From CAZKSN01 sp964555585 (GTDB taxonomy: Bacteria > Bacillota_I > Bacilli_A > RF39 > UBA660), in assembly GCA_964555585.1 (NCBI GenBank), contig CAZKSN010000003.1:47416-111415 (forward strand): a DNA stretch of 64,000 bases, read 5' to 3'. The translations under genes were made by a program, and so were the position numbers. Of this stretch, positions 62,766 to 64,000 are shown piece by piece. Position 1 is the stretch's first letter. Each line of letters starts with the position of its first letter. The notes under the pieces are model-generated. The model saw only the letters and a program-made list of their open reading frames with translations. It searched no databases and was not told where the DNA came from.

Positions 62766-63337
62766 TATAATTTTGATACGTTTAACAATTCTTTGAATTG
62801 CTTGTAATAATTTTCTAGTTCCTTCTTAACTTCATTTAAAGAAATTATATTATACTTTTCATCCATTTTGTACTCTAATTGTTCTAATACTTTATTTAAG
62901 TCATTAAATCTAAGACCTAATACAGTACAAAAAACAAATACACCTTTTGGATGAATAAACCTATAGCAATCTGCATTAGCACATATCTCCGCTTCAATAC
63001 ATGTGTATTTTTTAGTTCCATGATGAGCTTCAACGCAATTTATAACTTTCTCTTTCATTTCATCACTAATATTAAATTTACTTAATATCTCTTTTGCCTT
63101 TTCCACACTCATATCAATGTGCTTTTCTACTACACCATTTTTCATAGCCTCACCTAATTTGATATCCATAAGCATCAGCCCAATTTTTACTATTTCAATA
63201 TTAGCATTATACTTTTTTGCCAGTTCAATACCTTTTTGCATAGCTAATTCATAATGAACCGGATTAGGAAAACTATTTTCCTCAATTTCTTTTTTTGCTA
63301 ATTTTTCTGATTCAATTACCAACTCTTTTAATTCCAT
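62765..63337 (-). CDS. HD-domain protein with altered first HD motif
   Basis: A 190-residue phosphohydrolase-fold protein. It has HYELAMQKGIELAKKY with the first His, the HHG part in VEAHHGTKKY, and ADCYRFIHP near the end. That is the pattern H...HD...HHG...D of the HD superfamily. The HD pair reads MDIK (LMLMDIKLGEA), so the His is Met. Activity is therefore doubtful, although other ligands remain. ATG at 63337 has AGGTGA before it. Unit between repeats R1 and R2. Confidence 0.75.
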   Translation of the reverse strand: MELKELVIESEKLAKKEIEENSFPNPVHYELAMQKGIELAKKYNANIEIVKIGLMLMDIKLGEAMKNGVVEKHIDMSVEKAKEILSKFNISDEMKEKVINCVEAHHGTKKYTCIEAEICANADCYRFIHPKGVFVFCTVLGLRFNDLNKVLEQLEYKMDEKYNIISLNEVKKELENYYKQFKELLNVSKL

Positions 63338-63379
63338 ATATCTCACCTAATGTAATTATATACTATTTTAATTAAAATA

Positions 63380-63455
63380 AAAACTATGTACTTTTACTTC
63401 CATAGTTTTATTATTCATAAATGGTCGGGATTTAAAAGGGATTTCCAAATTTTTA
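63380..63455 (-). repeat. Repeat R1: tRNA-Pro 3'-end copy with terminator hairpin
   Basis: Hairpin aaaactatg / catagtttt at 63380-63409, then cataaatggtcggga at 63416-63430, identical to the sequence that ends tRNA-Pro. Then comes tttaaaagggatttccaaat, a diverged copy of aaaacaggatttgaacctgc in the tRNA T arm. Confidence 0.88.
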
Positions 63456-63462
63456 TTTATAT

Positions 63463-63747
63463 CTATTTTTTTTCTACAACTAAAGCTTTTTTCAATACTA
63501 TCTCAGGATAATTGCGTTCAAAAGATGATTTTTGATTGCTATAAAATAAGTGTCCGTTTACCATATCATTATCTTTTTGTGTATTTCCATCATATCTTGA
63601 CATGTCACCAGCAGATTCTATAAATTCACAAGCAGTTTTATATTGAGCTCTTATTTTTTTAATAGCATTATAAGTTTCAAATTCCATTGTGCTTAATGTT
63701 TCTCCAGCATTAATTTTATTAACTATAAGTTCTTCCAATGTCATCAT
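63463..63747 (-). CDS. Hypothetical protein, unit between tRNA-Pro and repeat R1
   Basis: A 94-residue soluble protein starting MMTLEELIVNKINAGETLST, followed by KTACEFIESAGDMS and a polar tail. No family recognised. GGAGGAAG precedes the start. It is the first gene after tRNA-Pro in the transcription direction, separated from it by the tRNA terminator and about 70 bases. Confidence 0.68.
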   Translation of the reverse strand: MMTLEELIVNKINAGETLSTMEFETYNAIKKIRAQYKTACEFIESAGDMSRYDGNTQKDNDMVNGHLFYSNQKSSFERNYPEIVLKKALVVEKK

Positions 63748-63820
63748 AATTTTCTTCCTCCCTAATTAATGAGTTATTATAGCACTCTTTATATTTTGCG
63801 TCAATTTTTATTATAAAATT

Positions 63821-63851
63821 AAAACTGTGGGCTTCTATTTCCACAGTTTTT
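63821..63851 (-). terminator. Terminator of tRNA-Pro and reference hairpin of the repeat
   Basis: Arms aaaactgtgg / ccacagtttt over a 10-base loop, 10 bases past the tRNA 3' end. It is copied in R1 and R2 with compensating changes in R1 (actatg / catagt), so the structure is kept. Confidence 0.85.
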
Positions 63852-63861
63852 CATTCATAAA

Positions 63862-63938
63862 TGGTCGGGAAAACAGGATTTGAACCTGCAACCCCCTGGT
63901 CCCAAACCAGGTGCTCTACCAAGTTGAGCCATTTCCCG
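63862..63938 (-). tRNA. tRNA-Pro (anticodon TGG)
   Basis: A 77-base tRNA on the minus strand with acceptor CGGGAAA / TTTCCCG, encoded CCA, anticodon arm CCTGG-TTTGGGA-CCAGG (anticodon TGG) and T arm GCAGG-TTCAAAT-CCTGT. Its last about 35 bases, the CCA and the following terminator are repeated several times further left as R1, R2 and R4. Confidence 0.96.
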
Positions 63939-63945
63939 AATATAT

Positions 63946-64000
63946 TGGCGTGCCCAAGAGGAGTCGAACCCCCAACCTTTTGATCCGTAGTCAAACGCTC
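63946..64000 (-). tRNA. tRNA-Arg (anticodon ACG), 5' part outside the window
   Basis: The minus strand shows TTTGA-CTACGGA-TCAAA (anticodon ACG, read as ICG), a T arm GGGGG-TTCGACT-CCTCT, TGGGCACG and encoded CCA. The D arm and 5' acceptor strand lie beyond position 64000. It is 7 bases upstream of tRNA-Pro and co-transcribed. Confidence 0.92.

Noticed and set aside
1..64000. Use of a Mycoplasma-type code (TGA = Trp)
   Set aside because: Genes end in TGA inside ATGA overlaps (gatB/aspS and others) and conserved Trp residues, for example WWSH in GH31, are TGG.
1..64000. CRISPR array, insertion sequence, transposase or phage structural genes
   Set aside because: No regularly spaced direct repeats and no transposase, integrase, capsid or portal motif were seen. 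The small DUF6496-like gene at 14145 alone does not indicate a prophage.

Overview
The window is very AT-rich throughout (clearly below 30 % GC by eye) and densely packed, with nearly all genes on the minus strand and many overlapping by 4 to 20 bases. TGA works as a stop (for example gatB at 9342) and Trp is TGG, so the code is standard and not the Mycoplasma code. The gene set suggests a host-associated Bacillota with a reduced genome, in or near the gut Bacilli/Mollicutes-like lineages. It includes GatCAB with AspRS, two T-box leaders, GerQ- and Cse60-like proteins, an UgtP-like glucosyltransferase and a YjzC-like peptide. This placement is inference. A run of ten N at 24307..24316 shows that the sequence is a scaffold, probably a metagenome assembly.

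Layout. 1-4.1 kb: a membrane protein, fmt, and two tandemly duplicated pseudopilin/leucine-rich-repeat surface proteins. 4.1-14.8 kb: priA, a HAD phosphatase, a CmpB-like membrane protein, then the T-box-controlled operon gatC-gatA-gatB-aspS with gatA frameshifted, followed by hypothetical genes. 14.8-23.7 kb: a prenol-kinase-like pair, tRNA-Leu(GAG), a NatAB-like ABC exporter, a membrane-fused PduL, gerQ, lemA, purN, ung, an AGCS transporter and rlmH. 23.7-31.1 kb: walJ (broken by the gap), a murein peptidase, dnaB, rplI, a CDP-alcohol phosphatidyltransferase, a lipid flippase, a Cse60-like gene and a small orphan gene. 31.1-46.4 kb: leuS with an internal Nudix domain and its own T-box, GH31, HerA, tlyA, GGDEF, an ABC exporter behind a 24-residue leader peptide, flavodoxin, a degenerate HAD protein and a TetR/MMPL efflux pair.

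46.4-58.7 kb is the most accessory-looking part. It holds a radical SAM/SPASM-MazG fusion, a methyltransferase behind a long structured leader, small surface or spore-like proteins, a PurZ-like (not PurA-like) adenylosuccinate synthetase homologue, a deoxyribonucleotidase-like HAD protein, an orphan CheD-like protein and a Cys-rich membrane protein. 58.8-64 kb holds single-gene units (hypothetical, APH-like, S41 peptidase, HD domain, hypothetical). They are separated by degenerate copies of the 3' end of tRNA-Pro, which lies intact at 63862..63938 next to tRNA-Arg(ACG).

How the genes work together. The Asn specifier in the gatCAB-aspS leader and the GatCAB-AspRS linkage point to indirect Asn-tRNA(Asn) synthesis. 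The leuS leader reads a CTT codon, which matches the tRNA-Leu(GAG) encoded in the window. The best candidates for something new are the tRNA-Pro-derived repeat array, the PurZ-like gene with the radical SAM-MazG fusion, the Nudix-LeuRS, and the leader-peptide/ABC-exporter locus.
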